From: Leucocoprinus leucothites
Taxonomy: Eukaryota > Basidiomycota > Agaricomycetes > Agaricales > Agaricaceae
Direction: 5' to 3'
Assembly: GCA_013368445.1 (NCBI GenBank)
Contig: JAACJO010000012.1
Span: 186,001-250,000, forward strand
Length of the DNA: 64,000 nt
Shown here: positions 23,728 through 36,363 of the stretch, piece by piece
How positions within the stretch are numbered: the stretch's first letter is position 1
How the letters are laid out: each line of letters opens with the position of its first letter
Program-made: the position numbers and the translations under genes
Notes under the pieces: model-generated
Told to the model about the DNA's origin: nothing
The model's database searches: none
Seen by the model: only the letters and a program-made list of their open reading frames with translations

Positions 23728-25487
23728 GGCTGTAGGAGTAGAAGATGGATCCAGTTGGTGGATGAATTTGATTAAGCGTTTATATGCAACTTGATTTTGA
23801 TTTTGATTTTGAATTGAACCTGATTGGTCAGTTCAGAACAGTCGTGAGAATCTATTTCAGCCACTACTTACCTTATCACGGTACGGTAGTGTAGACTGAC
23901 ATAGATTTTCACAAGGCGAATTTAATAGAAAAAAGGCGTAAAGTCCAAAAATGCTTTGGCTTTCGAAGAATGTCAAGTAATTCGTCTGCATAAATCCCGG
24001 AGAGTTGGATCGCGAATCGTAAGCCGCCATGTAGACGGTCGATAATGCTAGGAGGTTCAGAGATGTAGGTGAAGAATTTGAGTTGGAGTGGAATAAAAAT
24101 ATGTTCCAGAAGAACGGCATGACAAATACCTGGAGAAGAGGATGTTGTCCGGTGCCACAAGAAGCGGGAAAGTATTTTCGCACCTCGACCACTCGCGAAA
24201 CCTCTCAAGTAGGACGATACTAGTAGCCATCGTCAGTCTCTCTGCGAAAGAAATAAACTCGACAGAAAATCGATACGCGACTCAAGAATGGTTTCCACAG
24301 TCGGCGTTTGAGCGGCGAGGTGTCGTGTAGATATTAATTGTAGAAATGGTAAATAGCTTATTCATGCATCTAGGCGTGTGAAGGTGAGAAGCAGGCTGCA
24401 GAGGAGAGGAGGAAACGATAGGGTCGGAAAAGCAATCCCCTGTGGTGAAAGTGTGGTGCCCATGAGGCACACCCGGACAGACAACCAGAGGTTTTCTTGG
24501 TTCACCAGGACTAGCCTAGTCAGCCAGTCCATGGTATAACAAGTCAACAAGAATATTGGGCTATGTTGGGGCGGGCCCCTGATTCGATCCCAAGATCAGT
24601 AAACGCACAATTTAAATAGATACGGCAGTGTCACAGAATTTGTTGTATTAAAAATGCGGGTCTTTGCAAACTGGCCCTGAGCAGTATTTGTCAACAGCCA
24701 CGCCTTAGAAGGTCGCAGACTCACCTGTGAATGGCGTAGGTAACCAATCTTGCAAAATATGCCGCATTATCTCAAGAAACAAGAAATACTATATCCGGGA
24801 TGTGACCATCATGATGTACCGTAAGATGCCTGAGTGATATTATCGGTATAGCGGATTGGAAGAAGCCGAAGGAGTAGTGGAATGAATACTGATTTCAGCA
24901 CCATAACAGCCCAAAGCGGCCAATTAGGACGTTTAATAAAACATCAGTTTTATCAAGACCACGAGAGTAGCTGTCACTGCAGATTGCCAATACCAAACCA
25001 TATCTAGAGCGCCCCAGGATCATCTTCGGATATGTCCAGGGGTTGGTGAGCATAAGGAACGTCGTTGATAGTCTGAGAGGGGAATAAGATGGTAATAAAG
25101 GAGCTCAGGCACAATCCAGGTCCGTAGCATTCGTCGCCTCCAGAATCAGCTTACGACTGCGTATAATTCTGGTATGCAGTACTGCTTTCGTTGAATTTCG
25201 GAGTAGCCTCTGTAGAGAGACCCCAGTTTACTGATCGGAATGCTGTGGTCTAGTGCGAAATATGCTGAGGGTGTTGGATCTGGATGGGTCCGGTAAGGGT
25301 GTTAGTATGGCCTGGGTGTTGGATGGGATGCGTTAGAAGACGATGAACGACACCGCAGACCTCTGTCAGTTCATTATCACTGAGAGCACCAAATCCTGAA
25401 TATTAAGTGTATGTATTAGCAATGAATGCAACGAAAACAAATGTGATAGCGGATGAGCAATACAAAACTTCCAAGCGTCCCCAGGGT
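23728..25487. other. Intergenic, 1.76 kb
   Basis: It holds the ACR3 5' flank and the BUB2 3' flank. Minus-strand frames at 23857-24208 are hydrophobic but no domain or splice pattern supports a gene. A T-loop-like string near 24579 was checked as a tRNA B-box and lacks a matching stem. The rest shows nothing I can name. Confidence 0.45.
23791..23814. repeat. TTGATT hexamer tandem repeat (3+ units)
   Basis: Three perfect copies of TTGATT plus one variant (TTGAAT) lie about 65-85 bp upstream of the ACR3 start codon. It is a short simple repeat; any promoter role is only a guess. Confidence 0.8.
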
Positions 25488-26737
25488 CTAAGATTCAGTG
25501 ATCTCGTAGGGGTGTCGGACAAGTTCATCATATAGTTCTGAGGGTAAATCGCGGACAAGCGTGACAGCAATACCAATAACTGGTAATGCTTCAAGGGGGG
25601 GAAACGTGCGCAGTAAACGCATCGGGCTAGGAGTCGAAATAGCATCAGTAGGAAAATCATGGCTATAGGTAGCTCCATACCTGGATGAAGCCATGACATC
25701 GTCACGAATCAGAAGGAGCTGAGCAATCACGCATAGCACATTCAGATGGACACCAAAAGCTAAGAGGAAGTCCCACAGCTGTAGAACTTGATCTAACGGA
25801 GGTGTACAGGCGCACAGAGTCAGGACAGCTGCAAAAAAGTTAGACTCAATTAATGGGTTTCATGTCATTGCTAGAGACCCACAGGGGAAAGCATAGATCT
25901 CGGCGGAGAGATTCTTCGATCGTAAATATGCATATAATTCAGGGTCGACGATCTTCAAACAGCGATCTAGTAGCTGCGGAATCCGTCATTTCAAGCATCA
26001 AAGGCGTCAAGCTTCACCCGCTCACTTTCAGACCACGATGGACCCCTTCCAAAGTCGGCTGAACGTAAAGAGGACAGCATTCCTCAATAAACTTCGCAAA
26101 GCAGTAGAACGCTTCAACTTCGGATGGCATAGTGTACAGGAACGGCGCAGCCAGTACGTTCATTCCTTGAACATATGTGAAACCAAGTTGTGATATTTCC
26201 TCTCGATCTAGAATAGTCATCAGGGGAGAGCGGCACAATTCAGGAACCGGTGTCTCTACCGTGATTTCGCCAGACAAATGCATCGAGGAGGCGGACAAGC
26301 ATATCTTCACGAACGCGCTCTTTGAACCCTTTGTCTGTCGCCAATGTCCTACAATATTCTAGGCTTAAATGTTATCCTACGCCACATGGCATTGAACACC
26401 TTACCTGAAGGTGTCGTTTCGAATCTTCTCTCGGACTTCACATGGCCCTCGGGCCACATAACGGAGGAAATTATCGGCTGAGAGGTCGTTTACGCGAAGC
26501 AATATTTTCCAGATCCTGGGTCGTAGTGTAGGATCCTTGCGCACCGGTGTTAGAAGAACTATTATTCAATAGCGACACTACATACCACGGATGAAGGGAT
26601 ACCATCAACAAGGATTAGCCGTCGTAATTTCTTCGTTCCATCATCTGGCTCCCCTGTTGCGCGTGATCTTGAGCTGGTCTTTGAGTGATTCAGAACCTTA
26701 TTGAAAGAATGCGCTGTTGCCTCTGGGCTACTTGACA
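25488..26737 (-). CDS. BUB2: BUB2-like TBC-domain GTPase-activating protein
   Basis: A GAP for the Tem1/Spg1-type GTPase in the spindle-position checkpoint (mitotic exit or septation network), acting at the spindle pole with Bfa1/Byr4. Exon 1 encodes a short Ser-rich leader and KKLRRLILVDGIPSS. Later exons read RIWKILLRVNDLSADNFLRY and REKIRNDTFRTLATDKGFKE, giving the catalytic IRxDxxRT arginine finger, and YVQGMNVLAAPFLYTMPSEV with the glutamine finger (YVQG). Then AFYCFAKFIEECCPLYVQPT and EGVHRGLKVS, which are strongly Bub2-like, and LWDFLLAFGVHLNVLCVIAQ. It ends RHPYEITES. About 300-320 residues, as in the family. The start lies only 138 bp from the divergent adaptin gene start. Confidence 0.9.
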
Positions 26738-26874
26738 TTATGCATGGAAGGTTGAAATGCTGGAGTTCAGTTCAAAGAGTCACTGTTTAATGGGGTAGCC
26801 CATAATATAATACTTGCTTACGTAACCGTCTTGCTGAACTTGGTGTGCTCTGCCGTGGTCACTGGGCTTTCATC

Positions 26875-29800
26875 ATGAACGTACCCTTCATTTCGTCTGG
26901 AGCATTGAGTAGGGCACACTATGTGCTTATTCGCAAAGTGGAAGAATCGACTTCGGAGGGCTCTGTGAACCGGATTCTCGAAGCGGAAGTCAAGTCAATT
27001 CGCGAGCAGCTAGCCCAACCCAGTTTGCCACTTGTTGGTCTATTTTCTTCTGGAATTATACCAATGACATTGAGAATCAGGACAGAGAAGACTAAAAGAG
27101 GCGCTCATTATCTTGCTGTACTGCAGTATGATGGTTGCAACCTCAAATTTTCCTCAAGGAACTTTCGACTTTGCTCTACCTCATGCTCTTAGCTTAGTGG
27201 AAGCAGGCACTACTATCGAGGACAAAAGAACAGGTGGGAAGGGCATTTGAGGAGACTACTTTAGAAACTTACGATCAACAGGGTATCTATTCTGTGCAGA
27301 GATGATGCGACCAGACCACGAGATGCGGTTAATGTTGGTCAACACCCTACGCAAAGTAAGTCCTGTGTACCTGGAATTTTGTTTCATGGCTCATGTTCAT
27401 TGTAGGACCTGGAACACGATAGCGTCTCTCGCATCTGTCTTGCCCTGGACAATATCATACATTCGTCTTTTGCCGACGTCATACCTGCGATTCAAAGGCG
27501 GTTGTTTGATCTACTATCACATACCCAGTCAGTATGTACTGCAAGTGTCGTTCACATTAGTAACATAACTGAAGACTCTTATGAAAAGCCCTTCTGTTCG
27601 GCGCAGGGCTCTTTATGCTATTCGAAGTCTCTCCAAGCATGAGCCTGAGCTTCTCGAGCAAACCCACCCCAAAGTTCTTAAAAGGATCAAGGACCCTGAT
27701 ACTACTGTTGCAGGTGCTGCTTTGAGGGTTGCTGAAACCATGGCCTCCGTATGTAGGGGCCGTTCAGATATGCATGCCTGACACTCACTGTGCTTCAGGT
27801 ACACCCCAGTCGGCTCCAGCCATGCAAGATGCCGTGAATGAGGCCTTCGAGGGTGCTGTTCAGGTGTATTCTCCGACCGAGCGCGGTTTAATGGTAGCTT
27901 CATTAGAAGCTCTTCGTGGTATAGGGTATGTCCATCATGTCCGAACAAGAGTCGCGTATTCATTTCACCCAGGCTCAGAACATTGTCCCTACCAACGGCG
28001 TTTGACCTATTGACGACCTGTTCGTCTGGCCACGATACAGGTATGCCCCACCATGAAATTTGCGCAAAAATAGCTTATTTCGTTAGTGGTTACAATCGGG
28101 TTATACCGCTTACTCAAGGCATTCGACCAAGCAACTTTGCGCGCTGTTGAAGAACAGGCCGAGATAACCCTGATCAGCGTAGTACGCGATTATCTGACGT
28201 CCCGAAAGCCGAACGAGATCTATTTGTTCCTCTCCTGTCTAGAGTCCATAGATCCTGGACTTTGGGCTGGAACATCTGAGGCCATCCCTGTGGTGCTAGA
28301 AGCCTGGGAAGTAGAACAAATCATGCAGTTGCTTGATTCCAATGACAACCTTATACGCAAAAAGGTCTCTCTCTAGTATAATCTAGTGATTGAGGACCAA
28401 TTACTCACGGCTTCCTTGCAGACTCTTCATTTGCTTGGTCAGGTTGATGAAGGCATATTGAGTGCATATTATTCCCGGGCAATCTCTGTCACAACTCGCA
28501 TAGCTTTACCCTTAAAGGAGCTCAATACCAGGATGAAGAGGCTTCTGGAAATATTGGAGGTCACATCCGGACAACACGGGGAACTTTATGCAGGTCAAAT
28601 TAAACAGCTCCTCTCCCAGGTGGAACCTCATGTTGCAGGTAATGGGATACTCGATTCGGCCATTGAAGGCATCCTTCTACATGTCAGACTCGGTGAGACT
28701 TCTCCATAACATTGAGGCGGTATCCATCATGGCAGGGACTAATGAGATCTCGAAGCGGATCCCTCCTTCCAGGTGGCTTGTGCTGCAACTATGTTGGCAA
28801 TATTATGCGATAAAGACGTTGTGATTGGTCCAACAATGACGATAATCTTGGCTACCTTAGCCACAGAGTATTCCCGTTTAGTATCTTTTCCACCTGTCGA
28901 ACTGCTGTCAGGAATTTGCCATAGGCTAACCCGCAATCCGCGTGAGTGACACCTAATCTAACGGAGATACCCATGGCGCCTGACGCCGTGATAGCGATTG
29001 TGCAGGAGCCCTGTCTTTTAGCAATGCTGAGAATCGCAGCGGATTGTGAGGAGATTCCGAAGGAGGTGATGCAAACAGTGTCAGAAGCAGGTCAAAACGC
29101 TAGCCGTCACATTCGTCGTGTGAGTTGAATGGAGAGAGGTTGCGCAAATGATCGAGGACTGAACGTACACGTCTAGCGCTGTGACCAGTTCTTAACGTTG
29201 AGTAGCCAAAGAGAGATTTTACTTGGCATTGTCACTGGCAGCAGAAGTCTTGCAGTGAGTTGTTTCTCGAGCGCCATGTCTTTAAATGCCAATACTTACC
29301 AACATCAACTACGGTGTTTCAGCTGCCGGACTTTCTCGAGGCCTTGGAAGTCCACAGTGGAAACATCTTGCGTGGAGGTGACCACAATACTCCAGAAGCA
29401 AATTTCCCTCAAGGTTCGCCGGACTTATCCCGGACCGCATCTCCTGTGATATCCGCTAGCAAGCTGAGATACGAGGCATATGCAACACCACAAGCCATTC
29501 CGAGCCTGCGGACTGGTCGCCCCTCAGCCTCTTATGTAAACATGTCGGGGTCCCATTCCCAACGAGGATCATTCAGCGCACGTTCACCGGACCCACTGAC
29601 CGTAGATTTGGTGTCAGGGGCAACAACCTTGGTCCACCCGACGCTATTAGGTGAAATGAGTATCCCTACAAAGGTGTGGTGCCCTTCTGTTTATTTCTGG
29701 ATCTGATCGTTGAGCGAATTCATTAGAATGAGGGAAGTCTAAAGCAGTCAACGAAGACTGATGCGGAAGACTTGGTGGGTTCTGCGTTCTGGCGACAGAA

Positions 29801-30304
29801 AACACATCCTCAAATCTAAATATAGAGCTCCCGTGTTGATCTTATTGCGTTTGATTCTCCGTTTATGGCTGAAGCGGACCAGGCTGAGGGCGACGGAAAC
29901 GATAATGCTCAGCAAGAACTTGATTTTGAGAGCATCTGGAACTCCGAACAAGGTCCACAGCATAGTGCTAGGGGCTGGTGCGACGCGCCAATGGACGACG
30001 TAATTAAACGGCTGCAAGGGATAGGTAGTCATCGGCTGCAAGTCAAACCCGCAGACATACCACCGTTTACAGGTAAGTATTGAGATGTGCTCCAATAAAA
30101 GATCGCACTGACAACACCACACTTACCTGTCGCTGGTGCCTAGGCGACCTGAAAGTCACGATCATACCAGAGGGTTCGGATGGTACCGATGCGATTGCTC
30201 TGCTACGGCTCAAAGATTCGGACGAGGAAACGAGCCTTTGGCGATTGCGTTGTAATAATGTACAGTTGCGGGACCAGGTTCAACAACTTCTTGGAAATCA
30301 ATGA
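26875..30304 (+). CDS. Large adaptin of a clathrin-type adaptor, AP-4 epsilon-like
   Basis: A large subunit of a heterotetrameric adaptor complex for trans-Golgi/endosomal sorting. It begins MNVPFISSGALSRAHYVLIR and goes on KVEESTSEGSVNRILEAEVK. Joined exons then read RLKEALIILLYCSMM, FALPHALSLVEAGTTIEDKR, GYLFCAEMMRPDHEMRLMLV with NTLRKDL, and PSVRRRALYAIRSLSKHEPE, which is the adaptin ARM-repeat pattern. VLEAWEVEQIMQLLDSNDNL and IRKK belong to the later solenoid. A Ser-rich hinge (about 29380-29700) leads to a small C-terminal ear-like part ending WRLRCNNVQLRDQVQQLLGNQ. At least 12 short introns. The divergence from gamma and alpha adaptins and the short ear favour AP-4 epsilon, but this is inferred; it could be another divergent adaptin. 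Confidence 0.72.
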
Positions 30305-30867
30305 TGTTGGTAGTATTCTTAACTTGCCGCGTGCGCCATGTTCCCAGTCAATCAATGCCCGGATGAGTCGCCGAATTACAAGGTGGCGGGACAGCCAAGG
30401 AAAGAACGGAACTACATGACGTGGGAAAGGCAATGACTATAAGAGGAGGATCAGGAAATTTGAGGATTTGTCAGTGGATTGCTCTCGCAGATCTTTGCTT
30501 CCTTCCTCGTCCTCGACGAACTCATATTCGTTGCGTACACCTGATCTATGAGAGTTTCTTCACCAAGGCAAGTCTCCATATTCTGTGCAACTTAATCCAT
30601 GGCTCAGCGCTTACTCCTTCCTAGACTGACCAAGCAAATCAACGTCGTGCTCATTGGCCCATTCTCCCTCCTTGTCATCCGCGAAACCGACCGCCCTCCT
30701 TAGAATTTGTGATCGCCATATTCCCCCTCGTCACATCCCTCTCTCTATGGGATAAATTTCTCGCTCGCACTCTAAAGTCGCCGGTGCCGCCCTAGGTCTC
30801 TAGAACCTTCCCTTGCCTTGCATTTCCCAGACTTCTCAGACCAAACAGAAATTACAAAAAATCGACA
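30305..30867. other. Intergenic, 560 bp
   Basis: Contains the adaptin 3' end and the promoter and CT-rich 5' UTR of the gene at 30868. I see no gene. Confidence 0.5.
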
Positions 30868-32519
30868 ATGAACGTTCTCAAGACCCCCTCCTTCTTCCGC
30901 CCAGCCAGCCGTCCCTCCTCCCCCGCACCAGTCCCTACGCTAACTATGCGCCCTGAGATAAATGTAACTACAGAAAAAGCTGCGAAGTCGCTTAACAAGT
31001 TTGCCCTTGGCAACCTTCGGCGTTCATCCCCTCCTGCCTCTGCACCGTCGGGCCCGACACCTCTTGTCCAGGATGGTTCTTACTTGGAGATGCTTGGTCT
31101 GAAGTTTAGCGAAGCTGTGTCTAAAGCGCTCGCTCAACCCCCTGGCCCTGGACTTCCTAACGAGCTTGTCTCCGGCAAGCGTTCAATTCCCCAGGGACGA
31201 GGTCGTGCACTAGGTGCCCTCATTTCGCTGTATGTCTGTCGTGCTTCGCCTATGCCACGCGTACTCATTTCATTTCCAGAGAATTGCTTGCCAGCCAGCA
31301 CAATCCGCATTTGCGCCGTGCTATCTTGCGGTCGCTTCACCGTCCGCTCTCTGTCCTACTCACCAATCTATCCGCCCATCTCATGCCCTTGCTGGCATCC
31401 CCTCTTTTCCACTCCCCTCCAACGCTAACGAGTCAAAATTCGACTCCAAATCCCACTCAGGTCCATGCACTCGCCCTTGCGGCATTTGCACAGGAACTCC
31501 TTGAGACATTTGATGAACTGGGTCTGGGTTTAGACGCAGACATACGTGGTGATGGCCTCAAATCCATCAGAGAGGGGCTTATCTCTGTAATCCACAGGGT
31601 TATCAGTCCATTGGTCGCTGACATTCGGGCCGAGCTCACTCCCATCATCGAGGCTTTAGAAAATGCCAATGATGGTCAAACTAAAGCGGTGGCTGGAATT
31701 AAGACCTCAACAGTCCATCATCCTTCGATAGTCACTCTACGGGCGGTTATGCCCACTTACGCAAAGGCCCTTGCCAGGTATACGAGTTTCCCTATTTCCC
31801 ATGGGATTCTTGCGTCGTTTCTTGTTGCAGTGGTATGGAAGGGCCTTGTTGCTTTGTCTAACCGCCCATATGCACTGTCGGCTCCACCGTTCCTAGATGC
31901 CGTACCCAACAAAAAAGTTCGTACGCCGCCTCCATTTAGCACGCCCCCTGTCACACCTCCCCTGGGCCGCTTCACACTTAAGCTTCCTCCATCCCGTCCT
32001 CCTTCTCCACCCATCGCTGCCATTCCCGCCAGTGCCTCAGCAGACGCTCAGGCTTTGTTTGACTTGCTGAACACCCTTCCACGCCCGAGCGCAGACAAGG
32101 AGGCGACCCGTCTGGCACGAGAGGCTGTTGATGAGGCCTTCGATGCTCTCAGGGCGTTGTCGGCGCTCTTAGATGCTGTCGACAAGAGGAGCGGTGGTGC
32201 TGGTAGCCCGAAAGCCATGGCTAAAGAAGTGCATCAGCTTGCTGAAGATATCCCGCTCCTCATCGCGCTCCCTATCCTTTTGAGTACATATGGTGGCCTA
32301 AACCCCGGTTCCGTTGCGACTTTACTGGGCTTTTCTGAGACCGAGTATAGAAGGAACTGTCTCAGTGGGATCGGTCGGGCAGAGGAGTGTGCACCCGTGA
32401 TTGCCCAGCGTGTTATGGCTGCTTTGCAAATGCAGACTAAAGACCGCACTTTGCTGATGCTGGCTGAACCCAATAACATTGTTTATGAATGGCTTCAACT
32501 GGAGACCTCCACAAACTAG
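30868..32519 (+). CDS. Unrecognised 533-residue helical protein
   Basis: Two exons (30868-31229 and 31280-32519) joined in phase. The first 60 residues are Ser/Pro-rich and disordered (MNVLKTPSFFRPASRPSSPA). The bulk is Ala/Leu-rich and helical, for example LLASQHNPHLRRAILRSLHR, LSVLLTNLSAHLMPLLASPL and FAQELLETFDELGLGLDADI. A Pro-rich linker (about 31925-32030) separates a second helical part that ends RTLLMLAEPNNIVYEWLQLE. There is no signal peptide; a hydrophobic stretch (ILASFLVAVVWKGLVALS) could be buried or a single membrane helix. I do not know the family. Codon use and an ordinary intron support a real gene. Nothing in the neighbourhood hints at function. Confidence 0.78.
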
Positions 32520-33116
32520 AACTAACAACAAGTTTTCTCTGCTTCTATCCCTGAATCATAGATTCCTTCTTTTCCTTACCCTCCCTCAGCAGCTTGTTTA
32601 ACCTTTATTTAAGCATTGGCCAGGTTTTTCTTAGCGGGACTTTGATTTGGGTTTGGGTTTTAGTTCATTTGAAGCGAATATTTTACATGCATTATTTGTC
32701 TGCTGTGTTTTTGTTCTCACTGTATCTTACCCTACTTACGTGGTTTGAAAGTTTAAGAGTGATTTTCCCAACTGCCTTTATCCACTCCCAATTTTGAAGT
32801 TCGCCAGATATTTTCTCCCGGCGCCCCCGTCAATCAAGAGATTGAGTGACTCGATAGTTAACTGCATATCCCGAACTTGTTCTCTAGTCACTTAAAGCGC
32901 CACAATGTCGACTTCGATATCCTTCGGCGCGTGTTAGCCGAACGTTAACTGATAAAATATCTACTGTAGCGGCCACTCGAGTACAAAGCACCCCATGTCA
33001 CATAAGGTCCATTATGAATCTACTGTAAAATATGGACAGATAATGTACGTGTGCATCATGATAAAAAAAACTCGTGGATATCATCCACGAAACCGTCAAA
33101 GGAAACAGAACACGGC
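32520..33116. other. Convergent intergenic region
   Basis: About 600 bp between two convergent stop codons (genes at 30868 and 33117). It is AT-rich (for example 32640-32770) and should hold both 3' UTRs. No gene seen. Confidence 0.5.
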
Positions 33117-35500
33117 TTATACCCAGCTGTTGTGCGGCTTGAGATCATCTAAGTTTTCTTCGTAATCGTCTCTCATCGTGCGGTCTGTGACTCGCTTTGC
33201 TTTTTCCCTGCGAATCTGTTTCCTATGCCACCATCGATGTAAAAGGTATACAGGCCACGCCAAACGCTGTATGAATGACTTTCCGGGAAGTAGGTACCGG
33301 CTTTGGAATGCAATGATGATCCAGACAGTCAAGGCGGTGAGAGGTAGGGCGAATGCAAGGTAGTACGGTAAAGTGCCGTTTGTACCGGGAGCTATTTCTT
33401 CGGTGTTCATTCCAAGAAGACTCTATAAACCTCATGAGTGCCGGTCATTGCGTAGGATGAAGGTTACGTACAGTCACAAACAGTAGAGGGAGAAAAACCA
33501 TGGTGAGATATGAAAATTGTTTCATCTGGCCAACAACGGTTAGGGGCGAAACGGTAACGCAAGAGAAAAAGCATACAGCAGCACTGTCCCTCAAAGATGC
33601 TTCAGTCATCTCTCTCATCAGTTTGCTATCTGAGATATTAATTTCACAGAACACCTGGAAGCACTTGTTATTGTAAATTCTGCGAACTGCAGGTCAACAT
33701 ACTAGGTTCATCACATTCTTCAGGCGATCCTCTTGCATGTTCAGGTCTTTTGTGAGTCGATCGATCTCGAGAACCAGATTGTCACATTCGTATTCCAGAA
33801 ACTCTTCGCTGACTTCCTTTTCTCGTTGGGGAACCCTGTCGGATGTCAGCACCGGGTTTTTGTGCTTGCGAAGGAATTCGACAGTTTTCCTGATATCACC
33901 CAGGAGGAAAGTATAGTGGAGCTGATGTGCACGAATGGTATGAAGATTCCGAGTCATTCTCCACCTTCCAGTATCAATGACTTTGGATTCCTGTTTGGGT
34001 TTTCAGAAACAATGATTCTCAGAAAACAAACCAGTACAAACTTGTTGACATATATCGTTGTATAGATGCTCCAGTGCTTGATCCCATGAGTATATCGTAT
34101 GCCAGAGGAACATGAAAAGGAGCAGGGTGGGGTCGCGCGACTGTTGAAGCATTTTCTGCCAATAGACACTTTGGCCTACGCTGCATCGTTAAATAACGGC
34201 TTGCATGAAGAATGGCGAAGGCTTACCCGCAAGCAGAGTCCTATCATGAAGCTTTTCCGCTCCTGTTGTAGGCAAATCCAGATCCGAGTGATAGGAAATG
34301 ATGGTATTCCCATCGATATTTCGAATAACATGCACTGAGAGCAAATCTAAACACAAATATCGTTCGCCTATTTAACGAGATACGGTTAACGATTAATGAT
34401 GAAATGGAGGGGAGGGAAATCGCACAATAGCGAAGCTTTAAAGGGGCTTTTACATTAATTGACTCCTCGGCTGGTGCAACCCGTCAAAACTTTATATAAT
34501 GGCAGATTTGAAGCAGGAAATAGCTCGCTCACACAGGTTAGACTTGACGATGTTTGATGCTTTGGTGGATAGCAGGGAGTCGGCGCCTGTTGAAGAATCA
34601 TGAAGACTAGAATATGGTAGGAAGGTAGCTTTATGATTCGGCATCTCCTGAGTAGAAACAGAGCGTAGAAAAGTCAGGGTAATCGTTATACCTTTAGTGC
34701 AGGTCAGACTACTGAGGGAGGTCGACAAAAACCGGATGCCACATACTATCGCCAATTCCCGGCTGTAGATCAGCTTGGAACCGGGACGGAATCCAATTCA
34801 AAGATGAAGAGAAAAAGAAGGGCTCGATATTGAACCTTCAACATGAAGTTAACAAATGAAACAGCACTCTACGGATAGCACGTACTTTGTCCCAACCATT
34901 TGCAGGACGGGACCAGACATATTTTCAACAAAAATGGCCCTTGTCCTTGACCAGCAAGGGCGCTGTTCAGTGGTATATCAACAAGAAGACCTCGGGTTTA
35001 GGAATTATGGTACCCACTTCCATGGCCAAAATCTGCTTCCACGTCTCTTCCATTCTCAACTCGGCCTCAAATTTCGCTGCATTCTTGAAATGCCCATTCT
35101 CATCGATATCAACGTTATGGAAAACACTTTTGGCGCCTTGCGGCCGCCTGACTGCCTTGGCGATTTTACTCTTTTCTACTTGTGCACGTGTCCAGTTCGG
35201 GAAACGAGATTGCGGGTAGCCTTTCCAGCAGTTGTTGCAAGTTTCGTGAGTGCAAAGGTCGGGAATGGGTGGTCCACCTCCATCCATGAGTTTCATCTGG
35301 TCTTCATCGATGTCTACTTCTTGTGTTAGGAATTGAATCTCAACGCATTGTTCGGGTTAAGATCACCCACTATCATCAACGTCTACCCAAGGCCAAGGGG
35401 CCGATGGTGCTGCATGGCGGAAGGCGGGTAAGGGCGAGTGGACATTTTGGGCACCCTTGATTGTCTCGAGTGACGCCTCGGCGTTGAGGATGTCAGTCAT
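33117..35500 (-). CDS. CorA-like divalent-metal transporter of basidiomycete type
   Basis: A membrane protein with a large soluble N-terminal part and a CorA-like C-terminus. Exon 1 encodes MTDILNAEASLETIKGAQNV with PWPWVDVDD. Exon 2 encodes DIDEDQMKLMDGGGPPIPDL and CNNCWKGYPQSRFPNWTRAQ. Then SRTRAIFVENMSGPVLQMVG and FNIEPFFFSSSLNWIPSRFQ, a motif typical of the agaricomycete CorA-like family. Later VIRNIDGNTIISYHSDLDLP, LLLFMFLWHTIYSWDQALEH, LTKDLNMQEDRLKNVMNLV, MREMTEASLRDSAAV, then MKQFSYLTMVFLPLLFVT (TM1), SLLGMN with the GMN signature, and YYLAFALPLTALTVWIIIAF (TM2). It ends in a basic tail. At least nine introns. Mg2+, Co2+ or another ion cannot be distinguished. A few inner junctions remain approximate. 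Confidence 0.85.
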
Positions 35501-36363
35501 ACCCGTGCGTGATAGTGGCCTATAGCTGAACGGGGGTAGGAAGGAAAGGTTACAAAAACCTTGTATGTTTGAATAGACGCCACTTGCCTGCCGTCGTCCG
35601 ACTAGTTTGTGTGCATGGCTCAGCTGTTACACAGTATCAAGCACCGATCCAGAAGAGAGGCCAGCGTGAAACAGGCGTACCGGGGCAACTTGCTGCCCGG
35701 GCATCATTAGTGTGGGAACGGGCCATCTGCAGAAGTCCACACACTGCCTTAGCGCTCTGCGTGTGAGTCTGACCTCAAGAGACTAATATGTGTAGTTGAT
35801 ACAACTGAGAAATGTATACTTTCCCTAGCCTTTGAAGATGAATGTTTGTTGGATTGACGTGAATAATTATTCTAACATTCTGGGCACACAGAAAACTTGA
35901 AACGACCTGCCAACTGGCAAGCTATTGACACCGTCAAAATTTGGTTCACAGAAACAGTGTCTTTTCGGAAGTAGTTCTAGAAGCCCTGAAACAAGATATT
36001 CGGACAAGGGTTGGTACTGGATCTTTCACTCGTTTTACGACACCCTTGGAAGAGAGATGACATCTCATGGGATCATAGTGACAGCATGGTGCAGAACGAG
36101 CTTTACTCGGACGTAAGCGAAACTTGAGAATATAAATACAAGTACACAGAAAACGGATGAGCTCAAAGGACGGTCCTATGTCACCATCATCGGTAAACCG
36201 GTCAAGGTCTGAAGGTCTGAACACTCCAGATTGTCCGAGCGGCCAATGCATGTCGAGACATCATATCGCCGAGTTAGTGCCAGGAATTGGTATCCGAACG
36301 AAAGCGACCAAATCGTGGCTTGAACATCACCAAGCCAAACTCTCTGTCGCTTCAGCTCTCAGG
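35501..36363. other. Intergenic between CorA-like gene and PRI1
   Basis: About 860 bp with the CorA-like gene's promoter and PRI1 3' flank. A 101-codon minus-strand frame (35946-36251) has no domain and no splice context. I see no gene. Confidence 0.45.

Noticed and set aside
23857..24208. Hydrophobic minus-strand frames upstream of ACR3, possibly a decayed transporter
   Set aside because: No family motif, no start or splice context, and two frames overlap with equal quality.
24570..24600. tRNA B-box-like string (GATTCGATCC)
   Set aside because: The flanking bases do not form a T-stem, and no A-box or acceptor stem lies at the right distance.
34856..35329. 157-codon plus-strand frame inside the CorA-like gene
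   Set aside because: It is antisense to exons that give clear CorA-like family motifs on the minus strand.
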